A stretch of 6,059 bases of DNA from Betaproteobacteria bacterium (lineage in GTDB: Bacteria > Pseudomonadota > Gammaproteobacteria > Burkholderiales > Burkholderiaceae_C). Below, one piece after another: positions 1 through 5,964 of the stretch. The DNA lies in contig VBCQ01000484.1 in the NCBI GenBank assembly GCA_005882155.1, positions 1 through 6,059 on the forward strand, read 5' to 3'. The position numbers were made by a program, and so were the translations under genes. Numbering within the stretch: the first letter of the stretch is position 1; every line of letters begins with the position of its first letter. Under the pieces are notes generated by a model. The model made no database searches. It saw only the letters and a program-made list of their open reading frames with translations, and had not been told where the DNA came from.

Positions 1-423
1 GAACAATCGATCGGCGAGATCGAGCCGCGACAGCGCATCTCGCGCGCCGGCAATGTCGGCCGGATAAATCAGCGACGCCAGTGCCTTGCCAGCGCCCCAC
101 GCGCCGAGCCGTCCGGCGAGCACGGCGGTGACGACGCGCAGCCGCGGCGGAATCGGCGGCGCCTGATGGACCACGCCGATGCGCGAGCGCCAGCGCTTCA
201 GCGCGCTGGCCGACAACTGCCATGGGTTGGCCGACAGCGCTTCGATGCGGCCTTCGCTCGGACGCAGCGAGCCGCCGGCGACACGAATCAGCGTCGTCTT
301 GCCGGCGCCCGACGGGCCGATGATCGCGAGCCGCTCGCCGGCGTCGACCGCGAGGCTCACGCACTGAAGCGCGCGCTGGCCGTTGGCGTGCGTGAGGCCG
401 ATGGCGTCGAGCGAGAGAGACAT
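1..423 (-). CDS. PhnC-like ABC transporter ATPase, 3' part cut off; probable selenium oxyanion importer
   Basis: This is the N-terminal 141 residues of the cytoplasmic ATPase of a phosphonate-type ABC importer; the gene runs off the left edge. Walker A is GPSGAGKT at residues 36-43 and the Q-loop glutamine is Q87 in VVHQAPPIPPRL. The segment VLAGRLGAWGAGKALASL (about 101-118) followed by RLDLADRLF is characteristic of PhnC-family proteins, where it precedes the ABC signature. The signature, Walker B and H-loop lie outside the window. The ATG at 423 is 11 bases after the stop of the PhnD-like gene, so the two form one operon; only a weak G-rich stretch (gcggg) precedes the start. A PhnE-like permease gene would be expected further left. 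By sequence alone it would be called phnC. The neighbouring senB-selD pair and the type of binding protein suggest a selenium oxyanion substrate (inference). Confidence 0.9.
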   Translation of the reverse strand, partial: MSLSLDAIGLTHANGQRALQCVSLAVDAGERLAIIGPSGAGKTTLIRVAGGSLRPSEGRIEALSANPWQLSASALKRWRSRIGVVHQAPPIPPRLRVVTAVLAGRLGAWGAGKALASLIYPADIAGARDALSRLDLADRLF

Positions 424-434
424 CGGCGTGCCCG

Positions 435-1295
435 CTACTTGATGAGGCCGGCGGCTCTGCCCGCCGCTTCGATGCCGTCGTAATTCGACGCTTGCGTCGG
501 GATGAACTTCGACGCGCGCTGCAGCGCCATGATCTCCTTGTGTTCGGGGTTGGAAGGGTCGAGCTTCACGAAGGCGTCGGCGATCTTCTTCGTCAGTGCG
601 GCATCGAGTCCGGGGCGCACGGTCCAGTTGTAGTCGTAGTACGGCGGTGTCGTCGCGAGGACGCGAACCTTGGCCGCGTTCGGGTTCGCGCTTTCGACCA
701 GCTTGTCCCACACCGACGCGTTGAGCACGCCGGCCTCGGCACGGCCCGACGCGACGAAGGCGACGGTCGCGTCGTGCGCGCCGGAGAACGCGACGGCCTT
801 GAAGTCTTTGTCCGGGTCGATGCCGGCGCGCATCAGAAAAAAGCGCGGCATCAAATGACCCGAGGTCGACGACGGCGAGCCGAACGCGAAGCTCTTGCCT
901 TTCAAGTCGGCAAGCGACTTTGCCGGGCTGTCGGCCGGCACGATGAACTTGCTCGTGAACTTCTCGTCTTCGGCACGCTGCACGATCGGCAGCGCACCGC
1001 CATGCGTGCGCAGCTTCGCCTGCACGAAGGTGAAGCCGCCGAGCCATGCAAGGTCGATCTTGTTGTTGGCGAGGCCTTCGACGACGGCGGCGTAGTCGGT
1101 GACCGGCGTGAATTGCACGTCGAGGCCGGTCTCCTTCTTCAGGTAATCGCCGAGCGGCTTGAACTTGCGCTGCAGCTCGGTCGGCGCCTCATCGGGGATC
1201 GCCGAGACGCGCAGCACGGTCGTCTGGGCGAAGGCGCCGGTGGCAAGCGTCAGCGCGAGTGCGCAGGCCGAGAGCAGGCGTTGGAAGCGAGGCAT
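435..1295 (-). CDS. PhnD-like periplasmic binding protein, putative selenate/selenite ABC transporter
   Basis: This 286-residue protein is the solute-binding component of a phosphate/phosphite/phosphonate-type ABC importer. Residues 1-23 form a Sec signal peptide: arginines at 3 and 6, a hydrophobic core, then AFA before Q24. The mature protein starts LRVSAIPDEAPTEL and has the family's ligand-loop motif SSTSGH at 142-147, GAHDATVAFVASGRAEAG in the second lobe and TPPYYDYNW near the hinge. Where phosphonate binders usually have a GPxSY-like motif, it has LGGFTFVQA (85-93). I recall this as typical of the branch annotated as putative selenate-binding protein (NCBIfam TIGR04553), often found beside selD. 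The start at 1295 was chosen over an in-frame ATG at 1382 because it gives a clean signal peptide and has a GGAG 7 bases upstream; the longer version would overlap senB. It is first in the operon with the PhnC-like ATPase. Transporter family is sure; selenium specificity is inferred. Confidence 0.88.
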   Translation of the reverse strand: MPRFQRLLSACALALTLATGAFAQTTVLRVSAIPDEAPTELQRKFKPLGDYLKKETGLDVQFTPVTDYAAVVEGLANNKIDLAWLGGFTFVQAKLRTHGGALPIVQRAEDEKFTSKFIVPADSPAKSLADLKGKSFAFGSPSSTSGHLMPRFFLMRAGIDPDKDFKAVAFSGAHDATVAFVASGRAEAGVLNASVWDKLVESANPNAAKVRVLATTPPYYDYNWTVRPGLDAALTKKIADAFVKLDPSNPEHKEIMALQRASKFIPTQASNYDGIEAAGRAAGLIK

Positions 1296-1360
1296 TGTTG
1301 TTCTCCGAGGGGCAGCGAAGCGGCGAATCTTCTCACTCGAGTCCATGCCAAGATCGCAGC
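1296..1360. promoter_or_regulatory. Divergent promoter region between PhnD-like gene and senB
   Basis: These 65 bases lie between the start codons of two divergent units, so the promoter of at least the transporter operon must be here or reach into senB. A possible minus-strand -35 box TTGGCA is at 1351-1346, but no convincing -10 box follows at the right distance. A perfect 8-base palindrome, ACTCGAGT, lies at 1335-1342 near the middle and could be part of an operator, though so short a palindrome may be chance. No clear Shine-Dalgarno precedes senB. Region assignment follows from gene layout; individual boxes are weak. Confidence 0.5.
1303..1306 (-). promoter_or_regulatory. Ribosome binding site of the PhnD-like gene
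   Basis: GGAG on the minus strand, 7 bases before the ATG at 1295. It decides the start in favour of the form beginning MPRFQRLL with a signal peptide, over the upstream in-frame ATG at 1382. Confidence 0.75.
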
Positions 1361-2353
1361 ATGGGCAAGCCGAGCAAGCCACGGGTTCGCATCGTCACGC
1401 CGGCGATGGCGTCGGCGAACAACGGCAACTGGCACACGGCGGCGCGCTGGCAGCGCTTCTTGGCGCCGCTCGCGGAAGTCGACATCGCGCTCGGCTGGCA
1501 AGGCGAGCCGGTCGATGCGTTGATCGCGCTGCACGCGCGGCGCTCCGCGAACTCGATCGCGCGCTTTCGCGCCGCGCACCCAACCCGGCCGCTGGCGCTC
1601 GTATTCACCGGCACCGACCTGTACCGCGACCTGGAGCACGACGCGAGTGCGCAACATTCGCTGCAGTGTGCCAGCCATGTCGTCGTCTTGCAGGACGAGG
1701 CCTTGAACATGCTCGACGCCGAGGCGCATGCCAAGGCGCGGGTCATCGTGCAATCTGCGCCGCGCCTGGTGCGGCACGACCAGGCGCGCACGACGTTCGA
1801 TTTCGTCGCGGTCGGCCATTTGCGCGAGGAGAAGGATCCGCTGACCCTGATGGCGGCGGCGCAGTTGCTGAGCGCGGACTCGACGATCCGCATCGTTCAC
1901 ATCGGCAATCCGCTCGATGCGGCGCTCGGCGACGCGGCGCAACGCACGATGGCGCAGTGTCCGCGCTACCACTGGCTCGGCGGCTTGGCGAGCGATAGCA
2001 CGCGGCGCTGGATCGCGCGCGCTCGCGCGCTCGTGCACATGAGCCGGATGGAAGGCGGGGCGAACGTCGTCATCGAAGCGGTGCGATCGAAGGTGCCGGT
2101 GTTGGCAAGCCGCATAGCCGGCAACGTCGGCTTGCTCGGCCGAGACTATGCCGGCTACTACCCGCTCGGCGACGCGGCGGCGCTGGCCGCGCTGATGCAG
2201 CGTTTCGCCGTCGAGCCGCAATTCGTCGCGCAGCTTGCAGCCCAATGCGCTCGGCGCGAGCCGCGGTTCGCGCCCGCCGTTGAAGCCGCCAACGTGCGCC
2301 GATTGCTGAGCGACCTTCTCGTCAATGCGGCCACCGAGCTGCTGCCACAATGA
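1361..2353 (+). CDS. senB: SenB-like selenosugar synthase (GT4-type glycosyltransferase, selenoneine pathway)
   Basis: This 330-residue protein resembles the TIGR04348-type glycosyltransferase later identified as SenB. SenB forms a carbon-selenium bond by joining selenium from selenophosphate to a sugar from UDP-N-acetylglucosamine, making the selenosugar used for selenoneine (established for characterised SenB). Visible signatures are an N-terminal Rossmann start RVRIVTPAMASANNGNWHTA (8-27), ALHARRSANSI (56-66), TGTDLYRDL (83-91), VVLQDEA (108-114) and QSAPR (131-135). The C-terminal GT-B domain carries VGHLREEKDP (151-160, with R155 and K158 as likely nucleotide-sugar phosphate contacts) and the E-x7-E motif E231/E239 in EGGANVVIEA. 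The usual early motif resembles PAPPGSRxGN; here PAMASANNGN is a variant that keeps the GN. The ATG at 1361 fits the family N-terminus but has no obvious Shine-Dalgarno. It lies 25 bases upstream of selD on the same strand, which strongly supports the role. Confidence 0.88.
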   Translation: MGKPSKPRVRIVTPAMASANNGNWHTAARWQRFLAPLAEVDIALGWQGEPVDALIALHARRSANSIARFRAAHPTRPLALVFTGTDLYRDLEHDASAQHSLQCASHVVVLQDEALNMLDAEAHAKARVIVQSAPRLVRHDQARTTFDFVAVGHLREEKDPLTLMAAAQLLSADSTIRIVHIGNPLDAALGDAAQRTMAQCPRYHWLGGLASDSTRRWIARARALVHMSRMEGGANVVIEAVRSKVPVLASRIAGNVGLLGRDYAGYYPLGDAAALAALMQRFAVEPQFVAQLAAQCARREPRFAPAVEAANVRRLLSDLLVNAATELLPQ

Positions 2354-2366
2354 CCGGAACCTCGTC

Positions 2367-2370
2367 AGGA
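2367..2370 (+). promoter_or_regulatory. Ribosome binding site of selD
   Basis: AGGA, 8 bases before the ATG at 2379, in the 25-base gap after the senB stop. It supports the start at MNDTSTACT over the in-frame upstream ATG at 2325, which lies inside senB. Confidence 0.7.
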
Positions 2371-2378
2371 ACCGCATC

Positions 2379-3455
2379 ATGAACGACACCTCGACCGCTT
2401 GCACCGTGCCCTCAGGACCGATCCGCCTCACCAGCTTTTCGCATGGCGGCGGCTGCGGCTGCAAGATCGCGCCGGGCGTGCTGTCGGAGATTCTGAAGAA
2501 CAGCGCCGGCGGCTTGATTCCGCCCGAGCTGATGGTCGGCATCGAGACCGCCGACGACGCCGCCGTCTACCGTCTGAACGACGAGCAGGCGCTGATCGCG
2601 ACCACCGATTTCTTCATGCCGATCGTCGACGACCCGTACGACTTCGGCCGCATTGCCGCGACCAACGCGATCAGCGACGTCTACGCGATGGGCGGCAAGC
2701 CGATCATGGCGCTCGCGCTCGTCGCGATGCCGGTCAACCAGCTGCCGGTCGACGTGATCGGGCAGATCATCCGCGGCGGTGAAGCGGCGTGCCGCGATGC
2801 CGGGATCCCGATCGCCGGCGGCCACACGATCGATTCGGTCGAGCCGATCTATGGCCTCGTCGTGATGGGCCTGGTGCATCCGAAGAAGGTTCGGCGCAAT
2901 GCCGATGCGCGGCCCGGCGACGTGCTGATTCTCGGCAAGCCGCTCGGCGTCGGGGTGCTGTCGGCGGCGCTGAAGAAGGGCAAGCTCGACGACAAAGGCT
3001 ACGCACAACTGATCAAGACGACGACGATGCTCAACAAGCCCGGCGTCGCGTTCGCCGACCTGCGCGGCGTGCATGGGCTGACCGACATCACCGGCTTCGG
3101 TCTCGCCGGCCACACGCTCGAGCTGGCGCGCGGCGCAGGGCTGACCGCGGTGATCGAGTGGAGCCGCGTGCCGCTGCTCGGCGGCGTCGCCGCGATGGCG
3201 GCAGATGGGTTCGTCACCGGCGCGTCGGGACGCAACTGGGCAGGGTACGGCGCCGAGGTGACACTCGATCCATCACTGCCCAAGGTTGCGCAGGACTTGC
3301 TGACCGACCCGCAGACCTCGGGTGGCTTGCTCGTCAGTTGCGCGGCGGGGACCGAGGCCGAGGTGCTGCGCATTTTCCGCACCGAGGGGTTCGAGCAGGC
3401 GGCGGTGATTGGAAGGATGGTGGCGGGGGCGGCGGGGTTAAGGGTCGAGGCTTAG
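2379..3455 (+). CDS. selD: Selenide, water dikinase SelD/SenC (selenophosphate synthetase)
   Basis: The enzyme makes selenophosphate from selenide and ATP, releasing AMP and phosphate, in the cytoplasm. The 358-residue protein is full length and follows Escherichia coli SelD closely with an offset of 9. The catalytic loop SHGGGCGCK holds C26 (E. coli C17) and K29 (K20). The metal/ATP aspartates are D60 in DDAAVY (D51), D100 in TNAISDVYAMGG (D91) and D236 in LTDITGFGL (D227). DPQTSGGLLV lies near the C-terminus. Residue 26 is an ordinary cysteine (TGC at 2454-2456), not selenocysteine as in some homologues. The gene is 25 bases after senB and probably co-transcribed, the arrangement of the senB-senC pair in selenoneine clusters, where SenC is a SelD homologue. 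It may also supply selenocysteine or 2-selenouridine synthesis if selA/selB or selU are elsewhere in the genome. Function is near certain; which pathway it serves is inferred from context. Confidence 0.97.
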   Translation: MNDTSTACTVPSGPIRLTSFSHGGGCGCKIAPGVLSEILKNSAGGLIPPELMVGIETADDAAVYRLNDEQALIATTDFFMPIVDDPYDFGRIAATNAISDVYAMGGKPIMALALVAMPVNQLPVDVIGQIIRGGEAACRDAGIPIAGGHTIDSVEPIYGLVVMGLVHPKKVRRNADARPGDVLILGKPLGVGVLSAALKKGKLDDKGYAQLIKTTTMLNKPGVAFADLRGVHGLTDITGFGLAGHTLELARGAGLTAVIEWSRVPLLGGVAAMAADGFVTGASGRNWAGYGAEVTLDPSLPKVAQDLLTDPQTSGGLLVSCAAGTEAEVLRIFRTEGFEQAAVIGRMVAGAAGLRVEA

Positions 3456-3463
3456 GCGACTTT

Positions 3464-3499
3464 CCCCCTCTCCCTCTGGGAGAGAGTTGGGGTGAGGGC
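3464..3499. repeat. REP-like intergenic repeat between convergent genes
   Basis: A short imperfect inverted repeat of C/T-rich then G/A-rich sequence: ccctctccc, a short loop, gggagagag, then ttggggtgaggg. Besides the inner hairpin, an outer pair CCCTC (3466-3470) and GAGGG (3494-3498) can form an alternative stem. Read on the minus strand and translated, it gives LTPTLSQRERG, a peptide I recognise as a common artefact in over-extended proteobacterial gene predictions. This indicates a widely dispersed REP-type element. It fills most of the 52-base gap between selD and livF. The family assignment rests on recall, not on a copy seen elsewhere in this window. Confidence 0.6.
3468..3484. terminator. 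Possible bidirectional terminator hairpin
   Basis: A perfect 7-base stem, CTCTCCC (3468-3474) pairing with GGGAGAG (3478-3484), around a 3-base loop, 13 bases after the selD stop and 24 bases after the livF stop. Its position between convergent operons suits termination. Neither strand has a run of T after the stem, so it is not a classical intrinsic terminator, and it may simply be the core of the repeat. Confidence 0.35.
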
Positions 3500-3507
3500 G
3501 CGGTTCA

Positions 3508-4212
3508 TCACACCCCCAGCAAACACATCAGCTCCGGCGTGTCGTCTGCCAGATCGCTCGACTCGCCGGCCATCGCGACCTGGCCCTTCTCCAGCACGAC
3601 CGCGCATTCGGTGTGCGCGAGCACGGCGCGGTAGTTGCGGTCGACGATCAAGGTGCTGATGCCGGTCGCGCGGATGTCGCTGATCACGCGCCAGATCTCG
3701 GCGACGATCAACGGCGCGAGACCTTCGGTCGCTTCGTCGAGGATCAACAGGCTCGGGTTCGTCATCAGCGCGCGGCCAATCGCGAGCATCTGCTGCTCGC
3801 CGCCCGACAGCTGCTGGCCGCCGTGCTTGAGCCGCTGCGCGAGGCGCGGAAACGTTGCGAGCACGCGATCGAGGGTCCAGTCCTTGCGGCCGTCGACACC
3901 GGCGCGCGCCGTCATCACGAGGTTCTCGCGCACCGACAGGTTCGGAAAGATGGCGCGGCCTTCGGGCACATAGCCGATGCCGAGCTTGGCCATCCGCTCG
4001 GGCGAGCGACCCGTCACGTCGTGGCCCTCCCAGCGCACATGGCCCGACGCCGGCCGCACGTAGCCCATCAGCGTGCGGATCAGCGTCGTCTTGCCCATGC
4101 CGTTGCGACCGAGCAGGCCCATCGATACGCCGCGCGGCAGCGTGAGGCTCACGCCGCGCAGGATGTGGCTGTCGCCGTAGTAGGTGTTGACGTTGTCGAT
4201 GCGCAGCATCAT
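3508..4212 (-). CDS. livF: LivF-type branched-chain amino acid ABC transporter ATPase
   Basis: This is the second cytoplasmic ATPase of a LivFGHM-type importer, 234 residues, normal for LivF. It shows Walker A GRNGMGKT (35-42), the LivF-style Q-loop region GYVPEGRAIFPNLSVRENL (80-98), signature LSGGEQQ (135-141) and Walker B LLILDE with catalytic E160 followed by ATEGLAP. The H-loop position reads LIVDRN (188-193), where E. coli LivF has LVEQN; neither has the canonical histidine, and here it is arginine R192. The start codon overlaps the livG stop by one base (TGATG), with GAGG 7 bases upstream inside livG; two ATG codons are adjacent, so the protein may begin one residue later. It is the last gene of the operon. 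The substrate may be branched-chain amino acids, but urea, amides or aromatic acids also use this family. Confidence 0.92.
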   Translation of the reverse strand: MMLRIDNVNTYYGDSHILRGVSLTLPRGVSMGLLGRNGMGKTTLIRTLMGYVRPASGHVRWEGHDVTGRSPERMAKLGIGYVPEGRAIFPNLSVRENLVMTARAGVDGRKDWTLDRVLATFPRLAQRLKHGGQQLSGGEQQMLAIGRALMTNPSLLILDEATEGLAPLIVAEIWRVISDIRATGISTLIVDRNYRAVLAHTECAVVLEKGQVAMAGESSDLADDTPELMCLLGV

Positions 4213-4967
4213 CAATCGGCCTCGCCGAGATACGCGATCTGCACATCGCGATTGCTGCGAATTCGCTGCGGCACGTCGCTCGCGATGACCTCGCCGTTGA
4301 CCATCACGATGATGCGGTCGGCGATGCGGAACACCGCGTCCATGTCGTGCTCGACGAGCAGCACCGCGTGGCTGTCGCGCAGCTCGCCGAGCAGCGTGAG
4401 CATGCGCTCGGTTTCCTCGGCGCCCATGCCGGCGAGGGGCTCGTCGAGCAGCAGCACTTTCGGACGCGTCGCCAAGCACATCGCGATCTCGAGCTGGCGC
4501 TGGGCGCCGTGGCTCAACAGCCCAGCCTGGCGGCGCGCGACGTCGATGAGGCCGGTCGCGTTCAGTGCCTCGTGCGCGGCACGCACGCTCGCGCCGCACT
4601 GCGCGGCGGACTCCCACACGCGCCAAGCGCGCGGGTGATTCGCTTGCGCGGCGAGCCGGCAGTTCTCGAACACGCTGAATTCCGGAAAGATGGTGGTGCG
4701 CTGGTAGCTGCGGCCGACACCGGCGCGCGCGCGGTTCGGCTGTGCCCAGTCGGTGATGTCGTGGCCGTCGAAGCGGATGCTGCCGCCACTCGCGGCGATC
4801 TCGCCCGACAGCATGTTGATCAGCGTCGACTTGCCGGCACCGTTGGTGCCGATGACCGCAAGCACCTCGCCTTGGTCGAGCTCGAGCGAGACGCCGTTCA
4901 CCGCGGTCAGGCCGCCGAAGCGGCGTGTCAGGCCTGTCGCCTGCAGCAGCGGTTCGGTTTCATTCAT
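4212..4967 (-). CDS. livG: LivG-type branched-chain amino acid ABC transporter ATPase
   Basis: This is the first cytoplasmic ATPase of the importer and partner of LivF, 251 residues, typical for LivG. It shows Walker A GTNGAGKS (40-47), Q-loop Q89 in GRSYQRTTIFPEFSVFEN, the LivG-type signature LSHGAQRQLEIA (151-162), Walker B VLLLDEP with E176 followed by LAGMGAEET, and the H-loop histidine H207 in LLVEHDMDAVF, so all catalytic elements are intact. The LivG-style ending AYLGEAD is present. The start at 4967 fits the family N-terminus better than an in-frame ATG at 5009 and overlaps the end of livM by 8 bases. No strong Shine-Dalgarno is visible, so translation probably depends on coupling to livM. 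Confidence 0.93.
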   Translation of the reverse strand: MNETEPLLQATGLTRRFGGLTAVNGVSLELDQGEVLAVIGTNGAGKSTLINMLSGEIAASGGSIRFDGHDITDWAQPNRARAGVGRSYQRTTIFPEFSVFENCRLAAQANHPRAWRVWESAAQCGASVRAAHEALNATGLIDVARRQAGLLSHGAQRQLEIAMCLATRPKVLLLDEPLAGMGAEETERMLTLLGELRDSHAVLLVEHDMDAVFRIADRIIVMVNGEVIASDVPQRIRSNRDVQIAYLGEAD

Positions 4968-5964
4968 GGCTGGCTTCGGCTTCGAGCGGGACAACCGGTC
5001 GCTTGGCACGCGGCGCGCTGAACGCGCGGCCGAGGCCGATCAAGCCCTTGGGCAGCAGCGCGACGAACGCGATGATCGTGAAGCCGAGCGTCATCTGCCA
5101 ATGCGCGGCGAGCGGGCCGACGAGCGCCTCGGACTGAAAGAATTCCTTCAGCAGCGTGAAGGCGATTGCGCCAATGACCGCGCCGCGCAAATGTCCCATG
5201 CCGCCGAGAATCAGCATCAGCAGCACCGCGCCCGACTCATGCCAGCTCAAAAGCTCGGGGTTCACGGTGCCGTCCTTCACCGCGAGCAGAAAGCCCGCCA
5301 GCCCGGCCAGCGCTCCGGCGATGACGAACGCGGCGAGCTTGTAAAGGGTCGTCGGATAGCCGGCGGCGCGCATGCGCTGCTCGTTGACGCGAATGCCCGC
5401 GAGCGCGTGGCCGAAGCGCGAGCGCTGGATCAGCGCGAGCAGCGCGTAAGTGAAGACGAGTGCGCCGAACACCGTGTAGTACAGATGGCGCTTGTTGTCG
5501 AGGTCGAGCCAGTTGGCGAGGACCGGCTTGCTGTACAGAAAGATGCCGTCGCTGCCGCCGCCGAGCTTCGTGTCGTGGAACACGAAGTACGCCATCTGCG
5601 CGAACGCGAGCGTGACCATGATGAAGTAGACGCCGCGGGTGCGCAGGCTCAGCGCGCCGACGAAGAGTGCATAGGCAGAGGCGGCAAGCACCGCAGCCGG
5701 AAGCAGCCATGCGATCGATGCGGCGCCGCTCTGCCCCGACGCGAGCACCGTGACGTAGGCGCCGATGCCGAGGAACGCCGCGTGGCCCAGGCTCACGAGG
5801 CCGGTGGTTCCGACCAGCAGCTCGAGGCTCAGCGCGAAGACCGCGTAGATCGTGATCTTGACGACGAGGTCCTGCGTGTACGGACTCAGCACCGCGGGCA
5901 GCAGCGCCAGCACGACCGCTCCGAGGACCGGAACCCACCAGCCATGCGAGTGATCAGTAGCCAC
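4960..5964 (-). CDS. livM: LivM-type branched-chain amino acid ABC transporter permease
   Basis: This is an inner-membrane permease of the LivM family, 334 residues. Hydrophobic segments are visible at about 9-28, 34-52, 60-80, 83-105, 112-130, 160-180, 208-232, 243-268 and 290-310. Family motifs are GLVSLGHAAFLGIGAY (55-70), SLRTRGVYFIMVTLAFAQM, LGGGSDGI, GALAGLAGFLLA and LILGGMGHLRGAVIGA, the last containing the loop thought to contact the ATPases. It starts with GTG at 5964, overlapping the livH stop by 11 bases; no in-frame ATG lies near the expected N-terminus. The C-terminus is a charged cytoplasmic tail ending EAEASHE. The substrate is not determinable from the permease alone. Confidence 0.93.
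   Translation of the reverse strand: MATDHSHGWWVPVLGAVVLALLPAVLSPYTQDLVVKITIYAVFALSLELLVGTTGLVSLGHAAFLGIGAYVTVLASGQSGAASIAWLLPAAVLAASAYALFVGALSLRTRGVYFIMVTLAFAQMAYFVFHDTKLGGGSDGIFLYSKPVLANWLDLDNKRHLYYTVFGALVFTYALLALIQRSRFGHALAGIRVNEQRMRAAGYPTTLYKLAAFVIAGALAGLAGFLLAVKDGTVNPELLSWHESGAVLLMLILGGMGHLRGAVIGAIAFTLLKEFFQSEALVGPLAAHWQMTLGFTIIAFVALLPKGLIGLGRAFSAPRAKRPVVPLEAEASHE

Noticed and set aside
1263..1280. Possible lipoprotein signal (LSAC, residues 8-11) in the PhnD-like protein
   Set aside because: The cysteine comes after only two hydrophobic residues, with the hydrophobic core following it; cleavage after AFA at residue 23 fits an ordinary signal peptide better.
492..1523. 343-codon open frame on the plus strand, antisense to the PhnD-like gene
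   Set aside because: Its translation is arginine-rich and low in complexity, typical of the antisense shadow of a high-GC gene; the minus-strand frame encodes a recognisable binding protein with signal peptide.
1361..2353. Annotation as a generic cell-wall or LPS glycosyltransferase
   Set aside because: The N-terminal motifs and direct linkage to selD fit SenB, and no other polysaccharide genes are nearby.
2454..2456. Possible selenocysteine codon in the SelD active site
   Set aside because: The codon is TGC (cysteine), not TGA; no in-frame TGA interrupts the gene.
1250..2542. 430-codon open frame on the minus strand, antisense to senB
   Set aside because: It has no recognisable motifs, is rich in R, A, H and Q, and covers the strong SenB and SelD N-terminal matches on the other strand.
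3452..4246. 264-codon minus-strand frame ending in LTPTLSQRERG
   Set aside because: It is an alternate frame of livF running into the REP-like repeat; the true LivF frame has all ABC motifs.
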